In this document: positions 32,909-42,510 of the stretch, in pieces
Position numbering within the stretch: the first letter of the stretch is position 1
Layout of the letters: every line of letters begins with the position of its first letter
Assembly (NCBI GenBank): GCA_016788425.1
Contig: JAEURQ010000002.1
Location: 620,001 to 684,000, forward strand
Length of the DNA: 64,000 nt
Direction: 5' to 3'
Source: Chthonomonas sp.
GTDB lineage: Bacteria > Armatimonadota > Fimbriimonadia > Fimbriimonadales > Fimbriimonadaceae
Position numbers and translations under genes: made by a program
Notes under the pieces: generated by a model
The model's input: the letters and a program-made list of their open reading frames with translations, nothing else
What the model was told of the DNA's origin: nothing
Databases searched by the model: none

Positions 32909-35902
32909 TTAGTTGTCGCCGACCAGGTCGAAGTTCGTCGCCAACAGCGTGTAGTCGGCGATGTCGATGATGCCATCGAAGTTCAGGTCGGCCATCGCGT
33001 TCCAGTTACCCGAGCTCGGTACGGCATCGAAGGCCGCAGCGAGCGCCGAGTAGTCGGCGATGTCGATGATGTTGTCATCCGAGATGTCCGCCGTCTTCAG
33101 CGCCGGGTTTTGCCCGCTGAGACCGCCTGCGCCCACCACACGGTTCGTCAGAACCCGTCGCAGAGTGCGGTCGCCGCTGTAGGCCACGTCGTACGTACCC
33201 ACCGGAACGCTCGCCGAGTAAGACCCGCCGGCGCCCAGAGTAACGGTTGACGTGTAGAGCACGGTTTGCGTGCCGGGCGAGCGGAACTGAATGACCACCT
33301 GCTTGCCAACCGGGTTGGCCAGGCCTTGCCAGCTCACAGCGCCCGCATAGGCAACGGTGCCGCCAATCGGTTCGCAAGGTTCGCCGACGAAGGTCAGGTC
33401 ATCAATGTAGACGCCGTCACGCACCACGCTCACGTCGGTCGTCAAGCGGAACTTCAACTTGATGTTCGAGCCCGAGACCACCGAGGCGGTGTAACCGTTC
33501 CACGACTCGGCTACGCCGGTGAAGGCGGCCCCTTCAGTCCACGAAGCGCCGTTATCCGACGAAGAGAGGACATGCAGGTAGTCGTAGTTGTTTTCCAGGT
33601 TCATCCACATCTTGAACTGAGCCTGCGGGTTGATCATGTTTGGAAGCGAGGTCTGACCGTTCTGCGTGAGGTCAATGCTGAGATCGTTCACGTAGTCGCC
33701 AGCCGGACTGTCGTGCCAACTGTTGCCCGGCGAAACGAATCGCGTGCCGACCGTCGCCCAAGGCGCATCCCCCGTAAAGGTCGCACTGCCGTCGAAGTTG
33801 TCACCCGGAGCCGTCACGTAGTTCAGCAAAGTGAGGTCGTCAATGTAAACGCCATCCCGCACGATGCTGGTGTCGGTGTCGAGACGGAACCGCAGTTGCA
33901 CGGTTTGCCCAACATAGCCCGCGAGGCTGTACGAAACGGTGTGCCAGTCCGATCGAGTGCCATTGAGGCGACCCAGCGAGGTCCAGTTGGTACCGTCCGT
34001 CGAAACTTCGGTGTACAGGTAGTCGTAGTTGCTTTCCAGGTCGTACTTCGTGGAGAACGACAGTGCGATCGGCGTTGTCACCGTAATCGGCGCGGTCTTG
34101 CGCAGAACGATGTCGATGTTGTCGAGGTAGTCGCCCGCCGGCGAGTCGGTCCAGCTCTTCACACCGGAGTTGGCCGTCGAGGAGATTCCCCACGGACCCG
34201 ATTCCACCGTCATGGTCGCCGCGCCTTCGAAGTCGTCGGTGCTGGTCGGCGCAATCGTCGTGTACGGACCGGCCGTCACGATGCCCGAAGGATTCCCGAC
34301 GTTATCGAGTGCCTTCACCGCGATGTAATAGGTCTTTCCGGCGGAGAGACCAGTGAGGCTGATGTCCTGCGTTTGACCGCTCGCCACCGGAGCCGGGCTG
34401 GAAACCCGAGTGGCGGCATTGAAGTTGCCCGCGTTGATTGGCGAAGAGCTCACACGAAGATCGTAGGCGGCAGCGGTACCAACCGCGCCGTCATCACCCG
34501 AGGCCGTGATTTGACCCATAAACGCGCTATAACCGCGCTTGGTCATCGAGAGGCCGCTGGGCGTACCCGGGGCGACGGTGTCGTTGTCCATCGAGTTGTA
34601 AACGTTCAGGCGTCCGCTCACCACGCGGCCCGACAGGGCGGCGGTGGAGACCGCGCCATTCATCAGGCGAAGCTTGAGCGCCGAATAGCTGGCGGTGGGG
34701 AAGTAAGCCTTCAGCAGAGCCGCGGCGCCCGCCACGTGCGGGGTCGCCATCGAGGTTCCGCTAAACGATGCGTAGCCGTTGCCGGGGACCGTGCTAACAA
34801 CATCGGAGCCCGGTGCGGCGATGTCAACCGAAGTTGCGCCGTAGCTGGAGAAGCTGCTCAGTTGATCGTCCTTCGTAATCGAGGCGACCGCGACCACGTT
34901 CGCAACATCGTAGTTGCTCGGGTAGTTGGCGGTGGTGTCGTTGTTAGACGCGGAGTTGCCCGCCGCGGCGACAAAGAGAATGTCGGCCTGCTCGGCACGT
35001 TGGATGGCTTCCAGCAGGAGTTGGCTAAAGCCGCCGCCACCCCACGAGTTGCTCATGATGTTGGCGCCGCGAACGCGTGCGTAGTCCACCGAGAGAATCG
35101 CGTTCGAAGTCGAGCCGGAACCGCCCGCACTCAGGAACTTCGCGGCGAAAATGCTGACGTTCCAGTTGACCCCAACGACTCCGATGCCGTTGTTGCCCTT
35201 GCCGCCGATGGTGCCGCTGCAGTGGGTGCCGTGGTCGTTGTCGTCCATCGGGTCGCCATCGCTGTTGACAAAGTCGTAGCCGTAAACGTCGTCCACGTAG
35301 CCGTTGCCGTCGTCATCCACGCCGTTGCCGGGGATTTCGCCGGGGTTGGCATAGGAGTTTCCGGCCAGGTCCTGGTGCGTGTAGTCAAGGCCAGTGTCAA
35401 TGACGCACACCTTTACGGCGCTGCTACCAGTGGTCAGATCCCAAGCCTGCTCGGCGCTGATGTCCGCATCGGGAGCGGCGGTATCTTTGAGACCCCAGAG
35501 TACGTTGAGTTGCGGGTCGTTCGGCGTCAGGTTGGTGCTGACCAAGTAGTCCGGCTCGGCGACGCGCACGATCGGCTCGCCCTTAATGCGGCTAATCAAC
35601 TGAATGGCATCCACGCCAGCCGGGACGATCAGACGAGAGAAATAGGGGTTGAGGGCGGTTTGATCTTCTCGCAGCCCGTACTTCGCGAGCACGGCTTGGC
35701 GGGCGTTGCCTCGCGATTGGCCATGGAACGCCACCAAAATACGGCTGGCGTCATAAGAAGGAAGTCCGTAATCGTTCTTGGGGAGCTGCGTCGTCAGACG
35801 ATCGATCATCTTGACGAAGGAATTGCCTTGGCTCGAGGGTGTGATTTGACTGAAACTCACCGCCGCGGTGAGAACAAGCAGCGATGTTAGCTTGGCTTTC
35901 AT
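32909..35902 (-). CDS. Secreted subtilisin-like serine peptidase with MAM-like repeats and a dockerin-like end
   Basis: A 997-residue protein. After a signal peptide (1-19) and a propeptide, the S8 domain (about 140-430) has the triad Asp in V-I-D-T-G, His in H-G-T-H-C-S-G and Ser in G-T-S-M-A-T-P-H. An Asp/Gly/Asn-rich insert before the His is probably a calcium site. A fibronectin-III-like domain follows, then two similar beta modules of about 150 residues that share S-W-x-D-S-P-A-G-D-Y and V-R-D-G-V-Y-I-D-D-L-T. The end is a small beta domain plus two dockerin-like loops (D-I-S-D-D-N-I-I-D-I-A-D-Y and D-L-N-F-D-G-I-I-D-I-A-D-Y). It degrades extracellular proteins. Confidence 0.93.
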   Translation of the reverse strand: MKAKLTSLLVLTAAVSFSQITPSSQGNSFVKMIDRLTTQLPKNDYGLPSYDASRILVAFHGQSRGNARQAVLAKYGLREDQTALNPYFSRLIVPAGVDAIQLISRIKGEPIVRVAEPDYLVSTNLTPNDPQLNVLWGLKDTAAPDADISAEQAWDLTTGSSAVKVCVIDTGLDYTHQDLAGNSYANPGEIPGNGVDDDGNGYVDDVYGYDFVNSDGDPMDDNDHGTHCSGTIGGKGNNGIGVVGVNWNVSIFAAKFLSAGGSGSTSNAILSVDYARVRGANIMSNSWGGGGFSQLLLEAIQRAEQADILFVAAAGNSASNNDTTANYPSNYDVANVVAVASITKDDQLSSFSSYGATSVDIAAPGSDVVSTVPGNGYASFSGTSMATPHVAGAAALLKAYFPTASYSALKLRLMNGAVSTAALSGRVVSGRLNVYNSMDNDTVAPGTPSGLSMTKRGYSAFMGQITASGDDGAVGTAAAYDLRVSSSPINAGNFNAATRVSSPAPVASGQTQDISLTGLSAGKTYYIAVKALDNVGNPSGIVTAGPYTTIAPTSTDDFEGAATMTVESGPWGISSTANSGVKSWTDSPAGDYLDNIDIVLRKTAPITVTTPIALSFSTKYDLESNYDYLYTEVSTDGTNWTSLGRLNGTRSDWHTVSYSLAGYVGQTVQLRFRLDTDTSIVRDGVYIDDLTLLNYVTAPGDNFDGSATFTGDAPWATVGTRFVSPGNSWHDSPAGDYVNDLSIDLTQNGQTSLPNMINPQAQFKMWMNLENNYDYLHVLSSSDNGASWTEGAAFTGVAESWNGYTASVVSGSNIKLKFRLTTDVSVVRDGVYIDDLTFVGEPCEPIGGTVAYAGAVSWQGLANPVGKQVVIQFRSPGTQTVLYTSTVTLGAGGSYSASVPVGTYDVAYSGDRTLRRVLTNRVVGAGGLSGQNPALKTADISDDNIIDIADYSALAAAFDAVPSSGNWNAMADLNFDGIIDIADYTLLATNFDLVGDN

Positions 35903-35986
35903 AGGAATTCAGACGGGCTCGCGAGCCGCGTTAGTTCTAGTGTATCGCCGGATTCCTGTAAAACAAGAGTTTGGTAACATGCGCGT

Positions 35987-36517
35987 ATGAAACGCCTGTT
36001 TTCTCTCGCGATCATGCTGGCCGTGGCTCCGGCCTTCGCCCAAACTCCCACCGCCGCTCAGGTAATCGACGCGGCAAAAGTCAGCGCCAAAAAGAGCGGC
36101 AAGAACATCTTGGTGATCTTCCACGCCAGTTGGTGTGGCTGGTGCCACAAGCTGGACGACTTCCTCACGAAGACTGACGAAGGCAAGCTGGTGGGCAAGG
36201 GACTGGAGATTGTTCACCTCACGGTTCTGGAATCCGAAAGGCACAAGGCGGATGAGAACGCCGGCGGCGTGGACATGATGAAGGCGTGGGGCGGCGAAAA
36301 GGCTGGTCTGCCGTTCATGGCGATTCTGGATGCGAAGGGCAAGTTGGTGATCAACAGCCTGATGAAGAAGGACGAGCAGGGTTCCAACACCGGTTACCCG
36401 GCCGCCGCGACCGAGGTCGCGCACTTCATTACGATGCTGGAAAAAGGCGCCAAGAAAATCAGCGCCGACGAGCGCGGCAAGATTGGGGCTTGGCTCACCG
36501 CCAACGCGCCGAAGTAA
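35987..36517 (+). CDS. Exported thioredoxin-fold protein
   Basis: A 176-residue protein with a signal peptide (1-19) and a thioredoxin fold. The redox site is W-C50-G-W-C53, in the setting F-H-A-S-W-C-G-W-C-H-K-L-D, with cis-Pro in G-L-P-F. It resembles thioredoxin_7/DUF255-like oxidoreductases rather than classical TlpA. It would reduce or form disulfides in the periplasm. TAACAT at 35975-35980 ends six bases before the ATG. A terminator follows. Confidence 0.88.
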   Translation: MKRLFSLAIMLAVAPAFAQTPTAAQVIDAAKVSAKKSGKNILVIFHASWCGWCHKLDDFLTKTDEGKLVGKGLEIVHLTVLESERHKADENAGGVDMMKAWGGEKAGLPFMAILDAKGKLVINSLMKKDEQGSNTGYPAAATEVAHFITMLEKGAKKISADERGKIGAWLTANAPK

Positions 36518-36535
36518 CGAGACCGGCAAACAAGT

Positions 36536-36567
36536 AAAGGGGCGAAACCAATCGGTTTCGCCCCTTT
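36536..36567. terminator. Bidirectional rho-independent terminator
   Basis: A 14-bp stem, 36536-36549 with 36554-36567, and a four-base loop. It starts with AAA and ends with TTTT and lies between the convergent thioredoxin and rpsD genes. Confidence 0.92.
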
Positions 36568-36590
36568 TGCTGTCTTGTTCTCGACTCGTC

Positions 36591-37199
36591 TTAGCGAGCG
36601 TAGAATTCGACGACGGCGCTTTCCTTGAAGAACTTCGGGAAGTCTTCGCGCTCGGGCAGAGCCACGACTTGAGCCGACATGTTGGCCACGTCAACGTCAA
36701 AGTACGGCGGCACCGCGGCGCCTTCGTAGTGGTTCATGCGAGCAATCTTCTTGCTCTGATCGCGATCGCGGACGGCGACCTTGTCACCCACCTTCAGTTG
36801 GTAGCTCGCGATGTTCACGATCTTGCCGTTGACGGTGATGTGGCAGTGGCTCACCATTTGGCGGGCTTGGAAAATGGTGGTGGCGTAGCCGAGCTTCCAC
36901 ACGGCGGTGGCCAGGCGAAGTTCCAGCAAGCGCAGGAAGTTCAGCGAGGTGTTGCCGTGCATCTTGGCGGCGCGCTCAAACGTGCGGTGGAATTGCTTCT
37001 CCAGCATGTTGTAGTAGCGTCGGATGACTTGCTTGGCGAGAAGTTGCTCACCGTATTCCGACGTTCGGCGCTCGCGTTGCTGCGGGCCATGTTGACCCAG
37101 CGGATACGGACGCTTGTTGCTGGGGCACTTTGCGTTACCCCAGATGTTGAAGCCGACTTTGCGGCAGATATCTGTTTTTCTTCCTCGATAGGTTGCCAT
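36591..37199 (-). CDS. rpsD: 30S ribosomal protein S4
   Basis: A 202-residue protein from the ATG at 37199. It contains the S4 N-domain (K-x-D-I-C-R-K-V-G, then K-R-P-Y-P-L-G-Q-H-G) and the S4 RNA-binding module (L-E-L-R-L-A-T-A-V-W-K-L-G, then A-R-Q-M-V-S-H-C-H-I-T-V-N-G). S4 nucleates assembly of the small subunit and, in some bacteria, represses its own mRNA. The gene stands alone here, not in the alpha operon. A strong hairpin lies just before the start. Confidence 0.97.
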   Translation of the reverse strand: MATYRGRKTDICRKVGFNIWGNAKCPSNKRPYPLGQHGPQQRERRTSEYGEQLLAKQVIRRYYNMLEKQFHRTFERAAKMHGNTSLNFLRLLELRLATAVWKLGYATTIFQARQMVSHCHITVNGKIVNIASYQLKVGDKVAVRDRDQSKKIARMNHYEGAAVPPYFDVDVANMSAQVVALPEREDFPKFFKESAVVEFYAR

Positions 37200-37204
37200 G
37201 TTAT

Positions 37205-37240
37205 AAGTTCCAATGAGTGCGGTTCTCATTCGGGAACCTT
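37205..37240 (-). promoter_or_regulatory. Hairpin in the rpsD leader, candidate S4 autoregulatory site
   Basis: On the minus strand GTTCC (37237-37233) and AATGAG (37230-37225) pair with CTCATT (37217-37212) and GGAAC (37211-37207), with a two-base bulge and a seven-base loop. Extra pairs may extend it to 37205-37240. The hairpin ends five bases before the ATG, and no SD is visible. Confidence 0.5.
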
Positions 37241-37313
37241 AGGATTCTCACGCGCCCAGCAGCCAACTTTGCGCGTTCCCTTTATCCGCAGAACTTCCTT
37301 TATACCCGAAAAC

Positions 37314-37949
37314 CTACAACTTTCCATTAAGGCCGATGCGCAGCATCTCATCAAAAGCCGCGGGCGGCATTGGTTTCGGTTCGCCGAGTTGGCGCGCGTA
37401 GAAAATCACTTGCGCTACGCGCTCTAAGGTTTCCATCCGGTAGAGCGCGTCCATGAGCGAGTTGCCCATCACCACCGCGCCGTGATTCGCAAGCAGAAAC
37501 GTCTTGTGATCGTCGCAATAGCGCTCCAGCGCGTCGGGTACTTCGTTGGTGCCGGGCATGCCAAACGGAACCGTGGCCACGCTGCCGAGCACAATCGCGG
37601 CCTCGGGCAGCAGATCATCCGGAATCTCCTCACCGGCTAAGGCAAAGGCCGTCGCGATCGGCGGATGGGCATGAACCACGGCCATGCAGTCCTTGCGCAC
37701 GGCGTACATGCGAAGGTGCATCTTGATTTCGCTGCTGGGCTGGCCGCCATCTTGCGGCTCGCCGTGGTTGTCAATCACCACGAGGTCGCCGGGCTTAAGA
37801 TGCCCTTTCGACACCCCGCTAGGTGTGCAAAGAATGCGCTGCGGCGAAATGCGGGCACTGAGGTTGCCCTCGGCGCCGCCCACCAGCCCGCCGTGCCAAA
37901 GTCGCCGCCCGACATCGCACATGAGGGCCCGCAGTTCTAGTTCGCTCAC
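37314..37949 (-). CDS. Class II aldolase/adducin domain protein
   Basis: A 211-residue protein of the FucA/AraD type. Zinc ligands are the two His of V-V-H-A-H-P-P and a third in L-L-A-N-H-G-A-V-V; the phosphate-binding G-G-A-E-G-N-L-S and T-P-S-G-V-S-K-G loops are present. It could be a fuculose- or rhamnulose-phosphate aldolase, a ribulose-phosphate epimerase or methylthioribulose-phosphate dehydratase. The neighbour across a 48-base gap is a GH95-like (fucosidase) gene, which favours a deoxysugar phosphate. The start is GTG 37949, with GATAAT eight bases before it. Confidence 0.85.
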   Translation of the reverse strand: MSELELRALMCDVGRRLWHGGLVGGAEGNLSARISPQRILCTPSGVSKGHLKPGDLVVIDNHGEPQDGGQPSSEIKMHLRMYAVRKDCMAVVHAHPPIATAFALAGEEIPDDLLPEAAIVLGSVATVPFGMPGTNEVPDALERYCDDHKTFLLANHGAVVMGNSLMDALYRMETLERVAQVIFYARQLGEPKPMPPAAFDEMLRIGLNGKL

Positions 37950-37997
37950 AACCCCCCATTATCCCGGTCTGACCCGCGCGACGGTGTAGGATGAGGC

Positions 37998-40118
37998 ATG
38001 CATCAATTGTTATTGGCGGTTGCCTTGGCCGGGGGCTCGGCCCATGCCGATCGGGTCATCCACCGCGCGGGCCCAATCCGCACTTGGGATGAGGGCGTGC
38101 CGCTGGGCAATGGGCTGGTCGGTGGATTGCTGTGGGGCGAGGAGGGCGTGCTTCGCCTCAGTTTGGATCGCGGCGACCTTTGGGATCTGCGCCCCGCGCC
38201 GGGTACGGACGATAAGGATTTCAACTACGCGGCGATGAAGCGGCTCGTGGCCGCGGGAAATCAAGCTGAATTGGATCGGCTGTTCGACGGTCCGTACAAC
38301 CATCCGTATCCCACCAAAATCCCCGCCGGGCGCGTCGAGTTTAGGCTGCCCGGACGCCCCGAGTCGTTTGACCTGAACCTGGACCGCGCGACCGGCACGG
38401 TGAATTGGGCCGGCGGCACGGTGCGAGCGCTCATCGCCGACGCGATTTTGCTGGACTTTCAGGGCTTGCCGGTGGAGCCAGTTCTCCAGCCGCCGAAGTC
38501 CGTTGCCAAACTGGGCTACGAATTGGCCCGCGTTGAATCAACAGAAGGGGCGACTTGGTTCACCCAAAAGTGCGCGGAAGGCTTGGAGTTCACGGTTTAT
38601 GTGGCCCGCACCAAGTCGTTGGTTGCCGTCAAGATCGGCCGCAGATTGGCCGAGGCACGACGCGGCGCAGAGGCCTCGCTTCGTAAGGGTTGGGCGGCGA
38701 CCGCCCGAGACCACGAGAAGTGGTGGTCGAAGTTTTGGGCGCAAAGCTCGGTGACGATTCCGGACGCCAAACTCCAAACGCACTACGATTTGGTGAAGTA
38801 TTTCTATGGCGCGGCCAGCCGCAAAGGCTCGCCGCCGATGCCGCTGCAAGGAGTGTGGACCGCCGACGAGGGCAACTTGCCGCCGTGGAAAGGCGACTAC
38901 CACAACGACCTCAACACGCAGATGACTTACCTGGCGTATCCCACAGCGGGGCTGTGGGACTCGGGGCTCAGTTGGATCGAGTACAACTGGCGGCTGTTGC
39001 CGACTTATAAGGCGTTCGCGCGGAGCTTCTATGCCGTTAATGGCGCGGTGATACCGGGCGTGATGACGCTCGACGGGAAGCCGCTGGCGGGGTGGGGCAT
39101 GTATGCGCTTTCGCCGACGAACGGTGCGTGGATCGCGCACCAGTTCGATCAGCACTGGCGCTACACCGGCGACCCCAACTTTCTGCGGAACCGAGCGTAT
39201 CCCTTCTGTCGCGAAATCGGGACCGCCCTGGCCGGGCTCCTGCGACCCGACGGCACCCTGCCGCTTTCCAGTTCGCCGGAGATTCATGACAACTCGCTGC
39301 GAGCCTGGTTGAAGCCGAATTCCAACTACGACGGCATGCTCATGCAGTGGCTGTTTGGGGCGTTGGCCGACATGACCACCGAGCTGAAACTCACGCAAGA
39401 GGCAAACAAGTGGCGGGCGTTGGCGGCGCGGATTCCGGCGTGGTCGCGCGACCCCGAAGATAGCGGTTTGGCGTTTAGCGAAGGCGAACTTTACCGCGAT
39501 TCGCATCGGCACTTTAGCCACGCGCTCGGCTTGTATCCGCTCAACACGCTCGCCCCCGACACCAACATGGTAAGCGCCACACTGGAGCGCATGAAGAAAC
39601 ACGGCACGGCGTGGTGGACCGGCTATTCGTTCGCGTGGTTCTCGGCCATGCTGGCGCGCTGCAATCGGTCCGACGAGGCGCTCAAACAATTGCAGGACTA
39701 CGAGCGGGCGTTCATTCTGCCCAACGGTTTCCATGTGAATGGCGACCAGACCAAGAGCGGGCTTTCCAACTTTCAGTACCGACCGTTTACGCTAGAAGGA
39801 AACTTTATCGCGATGCAAGCGGTGCACGAAATGTTGATCCGCAGCGAAGGCGGCGTGGTCACTGTGTTTCCGGCGATGCCAAGCCAGTGGCGCGACGCTT
39901 CGTTCCGGGCCCTGCGGGCGCACGGCGGCTTCATTGTTGATGCTACACGGCGAGATGGAACTGTCACGTCCATCCGCGTGAGGGCAACGCAAGACAAGGT
40001 TCTACGCCTGACGAACCCGTGGCCGGGCCACAAGGTTAAGTGGAGCCGCCCCGTGGAGCACAAGGGCAGCCTGATTGAGGTGAGGCTCAAACCGGGCGAA
40101 TCAATCAGCGCTCGTTGA
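37998..40118 (+). CDS. GH95-like glycoside hydrolase (alpha-fucosidase type), exported
   Basis: A 706-residue protein with a short signal peptide. Its N-terminal beta domain (W-D-E-G-V-P-L-G-N-G-L-V-G-G, then L-S-L-D-R-G-D-L-W) and the (alpha/alpha)6 barrel (about 260-620; P-P-W-K-G-D-Y-H-N-D-L-N, then H-F-S-H-A-L-G-L-Y-P-L) are those of GH95 alpha-L-fucosidases and their uncharacterised relatives. The catalytic acid and the two Asn of GH95 cannot be fixed without an alignment. TAGGAT lies five bases before the ATG. Its 3' end overlaps the convergent MFS gene by 18 bases. Confidence 0.8.
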   Translation: MHQLLLAVALAGGSAHADRVIHRAGPIRTWDEGVPLGNGLVGGLLWGEEGVLRLSLDRGDLWDLRPAPGTDDKDFNYAAMKRLVAAGNQAELDRLFDGPYNHPYPTKIPAGRVEFRLPGRPESFDLNLDRATGTVNWAGGTVRALIADAILLDFQGLPVEPVLQPPKSVAKLGYELARVESTEGATWFTQKCAEGLEFTVYVARTKSLVAVKIGRRLAEARRGAEASLRKGWAATARDHEKWWSKFWAQSSVTIPDAKLQTHYDLVKYFYGAASRKGSPPMPLQGVWTADEGNLPPWKGDYHNDLNTQMTYLAYPTAGLWDSGLSWIEYNWRLLPTYKAFARSFYAVNGAVIPGVMTLDGKPLAGWGMYALSPTNGAWIAHQFDQHWRYTGDPNFLRNRAYPFCREIGTALAGLLRPDGTLPLSSSPEIHDNSLRAWLKPNSNYDGMLMQWLFGALADMTTELKLTQEANKWRALAARIPAWSRDPEDSGLAFSEGELYRDSHRHFSHALGLYPLNTLAPDTNMVSATLERMKKHGTAWWTGYSFAWFSAMLARCNRSDEALKQLQDYERAFILPNGFHVNGDQTKSGLSNFQYRPFTLEGNFIAMQAVHEMLIRSEGGVVTVFPAMPSQWRDASFRALRAHGGFIVDATRRDGTVTSIRVRATQDKVLRLTNPWPGHKVKWSRPVEHKGSLIEVRLKPGESISAR

Positions 40119-41324
40119 AGCAGGGGCACTACTCACGCTAAAACTCAAAGCGATCACTCCCGCGAGGCACACAAGCCCGGCGGCAATGTAGGGGTAGCTG
40201 GGGTCGAGGCTGAACAGCTGGGTGCCGACGGCTGGCGCGACGAGAAAGCCGAAGCCTCGCGAACCTTGAAACAGGCCGAACAACTCGCCGTGGCGCGCTT
40301 TCGGCACTAAGTCGCTCGCGGCCATGTTGACAATCGGCGTGCTCATGGCATTGCCGAGCGCGAACAACGTAGACGCCACCACGAGCACGACCAGCGACGG
40401 CGCGAACGGCATGAGCACAAGGCCCGCGCCTTGAAACAGAAAGCACAGCTGCAGGAAGGCGCGATAGCTGAGCCGCTTGCGGAGCCACATGAGCAGCCAC
40501 GTTTGGCAGCCGAGAGCGACGAGCGCCTCGTAGCTGAAGAGAAACCCAAAGTGCTTTTCGTCGAGCCCGAGCGTGTGCTGAATGAGCAGGCCAAACGTGC
40601 CTTCGAGCAATGCCAGTGCAAACCACGCGACCATCGCCGTGATGGCGAGCACCCGTAACTGTGGCACCTCGCGGAATAGTACGATGCCGAACGGATTGCG
40701 TTTGCGCTGGGTGACGACTTCGGGCTTATCTTTCGCGAGCACCATAAACCCGGCGATGATCCCGGCAAGGCACAAGCCCCCGGCGAGCAAACCGAGTCCT
40801 TGGCGTCCGATGAGGCTTGGCATGAGGCCGCCCACGGCCGGTCCACAAAGAAGTCCTGCGGTCATTGCCGCGCTAAAGTGGCTGATCGCCCGGTCGCGCT
40901 CCTCATCGCTCACCAGATTGGTCAGCAGGGCGTTGCCGACGGCGACGTTGGCCGCTCCGATTCCGGCGAGAATCCGGCAAACGAACATCAGGCTCAGGTG
41001 GTCGGCAAAGGCATACAGCAGCATGGCCACGCAGCTAAAGCCGGTGCAAAGCAGGAAGATGTTGCGCCGCCCGACGCGGTCGCTGAGCGAACTCCAGATC
41101 GGGGAGAACACAGTTTGCGAGGCAAACATGCTGCTCATCAGCGCGCCTAGCACCCAGCCATCCGCGCCGAGCGACTTGGCCCGAAACTGGACGTCAGGGA
41201 TGAGCATGGTGAAGCCCACCATATCCAGAAAAACGATCGCCAAAATCACGGCTTTGGCTCTCTGGACTTGCTTGGGCGTCACGCCAAGACTGTACCGCGC
41301 AGGTTCAACTCGATGCCATTTCAA
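40101..41324 (-). CDS. Major facilitator superfamily transporter
   Basis: A 407-residue protein with twelve hydrophobic segments. It has the loop motif S-D-R-V-G-R-R (between helices 2 and 3, MFS motif A), motif C-like G-P-A-V-G-G in helix 5, and a long central loop. The pattern is that of drug-proton antiporters of the TetA/Bmr type. The substrate is unknown. The start is probably TTG 41324; the ATG at 41319 is out of frame. Confidence 0.87.
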   Translation of the reverse strand: MKWHRVEPARYSLGVTPKQVQRAKAVILAIVFLDMVGFTMLIPDVQFRAKSLGADGWVLGALMSSMFASQTVFSPIWSSLSDRVGRRNIFLLCTGFSCVAMLLYAFADHLSLMFVCRILAGIGAANVAVGNALLTNLVSDEERDRAISHFSAAMTAGLLCGPAVGGLMPSLIGRQGLGLLAGGLCLAGIIAGFMVLAKDKPEVVTQRKRNPFGIVLFREVPQLRVLAITAMVAWFALALLEGTFGLLIQHTLGLDEKHFGFLFSYEALVALGCQTWLLMWLRKRLSYRAFLQLCFLFQGAGLVLMPFAPSLVVLVVASTLFALGNAMSTPIVNMAASDLVPKARHGELFGLFQGSRGFGFLVAPAVGTQLFSLDPSYPYIAAGLVCLAGVIALSFSVSSAPASTSAD

Positions 41325-41365
41325 GAGTTTTGCAACGATTTAGCGGAGATTTAGCGATGGCCTGA

Positions 41366-41405
41366 TATAACCATAAGTGCTTCGGCAAATTGAAATACAA
41401 AGGAG
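41366..41405 (+). promoter_or_regulatory. Promoter -10 and Shine-Dalgarno of a PEP-CTERM gene
   Basis: TATAAC (41366-41371) gives a predicted start of transcription near 41378, and AAAGGAG (41399-41405) lies seven bases before ATG 41413. This is a normal leadered arrangement. Confidence 0.6.
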
Positions 41406-41412
41406 TTAAATG

Positions 41413-42453
41413 ATGAAATTTAATCGCTCTCTCGGCTTACTTGTCGTCTTCTGCGTTGGTTCTGCATGGGCCCAATCGAAGATCGGCATTGACAGTTTCA
41501 CTGGGAATCTCAGCGTGAACGGCTCGCCATACGGCGGCGGCGAATTGACTTGGGGTGATCAACTGAGTTTAGGTGCAAATGAAAGCAGCTCGTCCGCGGT
41601 TCTCAAACCCGGCACGCAGGCAGAATTTGACGCGTATCGCTCGATGCTCAAGTTCTCGGCCAGTTCGGTTGCGGCCGATTATATGTTGCCTAGCGACCGC
41701 TTGGGTGGAATGAGCGCGGCAGCCAGCATGGAATCGCGTGTCTTTGGCACTTGGAATAACGACTGCATGACCAACTCGGATTCGCATCGATTCGGCATGA
41801 GCTTGGAAGAGTTCAACGGCGACGATGCTTCGATTGATGTGGACATCCAAGAGGCTCCGAAGCCGTCGATCTCGGGGACAACGGGTAGCTTCACTGTAGG
41901 TGGTTTGGATGGCTCGGCCGTGGACCTTGATCCTCGAGTCGGATTCATCAAGATTGACAAGTCGGTAACGCCGAGCTTTGCCATGACCTTTGCAACGCCG
42001 GATATCTCATTCACGCGACCGGATCTCATGTGGGCCGATGGAACGTCGCAGGCCTCCATTTTCCACGACACTTCGTGGAATGGCGCTTGGGCATTTTTCG
42101 AGCAGACTTCGGGCGGTTCAAGCACCCACATCTTCTCCGCCGACAGCCTGGATCGATATCACTGGATGCCCGGCGATGGCGCTGGCACGATCTCCCGCTC
42201 GTCTTACGCTGACGTCCTTAATATGGACTTCTCACAGATGGCGGTCGGAACTTACAGTGTAAAGCACTGGTCAATCGGCTGGTGGGGCATTGGCAACACT
42301 GAAGAAAGCGATTGGAATTGTGCGTTCGGCGGAATCACTCAAGAGATCGTTGAAACGAATATCCAGATCGTTCCCGAGCCGTCGTCCTTTGCGGTTATCG
42401 CCCTCGGTGCAGGCATGTTCCTTCGTCTGCGCCGAGCGAAAGCTCGGAACTGA
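41413..42453 (+). CDS. PEP-CTERM exported protein
   Basis: A 346-residue protein with a signal peptide (1-20, ending A-W-A-Q), a body rich in Ser, Gly and Asp with no recognised domain, and a C-terminal V-P-E-P-S-S-F-A-V-I-A-L-G, then R-L-R-R. Two ATG codons stand side by side (41410 and 41413); the second has the better SD spacing. It has a strong SD, which suggests high translation. Confidence 0.86.
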   Translation: MKFNRSLGLLVVFCVGSAWAQSKIGIDSFTGNLSVNGSPYGGGELTWGDQLSLGANESSSSAVLKPGTQAEFDAYRSMLKFSASSVAADYMLPSDRLGGMSAAASMESRVFGTWNNDCMTNSDSHRFGMSLEEFNGDDASIDVDIQEAPKPSISGTTGSFTVGGLDGSAVDLDPRVGFIKIDKSVTPSFAMTFATPDISFTRPDLMWADGTSQASIFHDTSWNGAWAFFEQTSGGSSTHIFSADSLDRYHWMPGDGAGTISRSSYADVLNMDFSQMAVGTYSVKHWSIGWWGIGNTEESDWNCAFGGITQEIVETNIQIVPEPSSFAVIALGAGMFLRLRRAKARN

Positions 42454-42510
42454 GAGAGAATGGGGCCTTGCGCGAGCCGGGCCCTCCCTCCCCTTGGTTA
42501 AACTGGCACA

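Noticed and set aside
33266-35890. An 874-codon open frame on the plus strand, opposite the subtilase
   Set aside because: It is the antisense shadow of a clear S8 peptidase with an intact triad. Its product is rich in Arg/Val/Gly without domain logic, which is typical for the opposite strand of G+C-rich genes.
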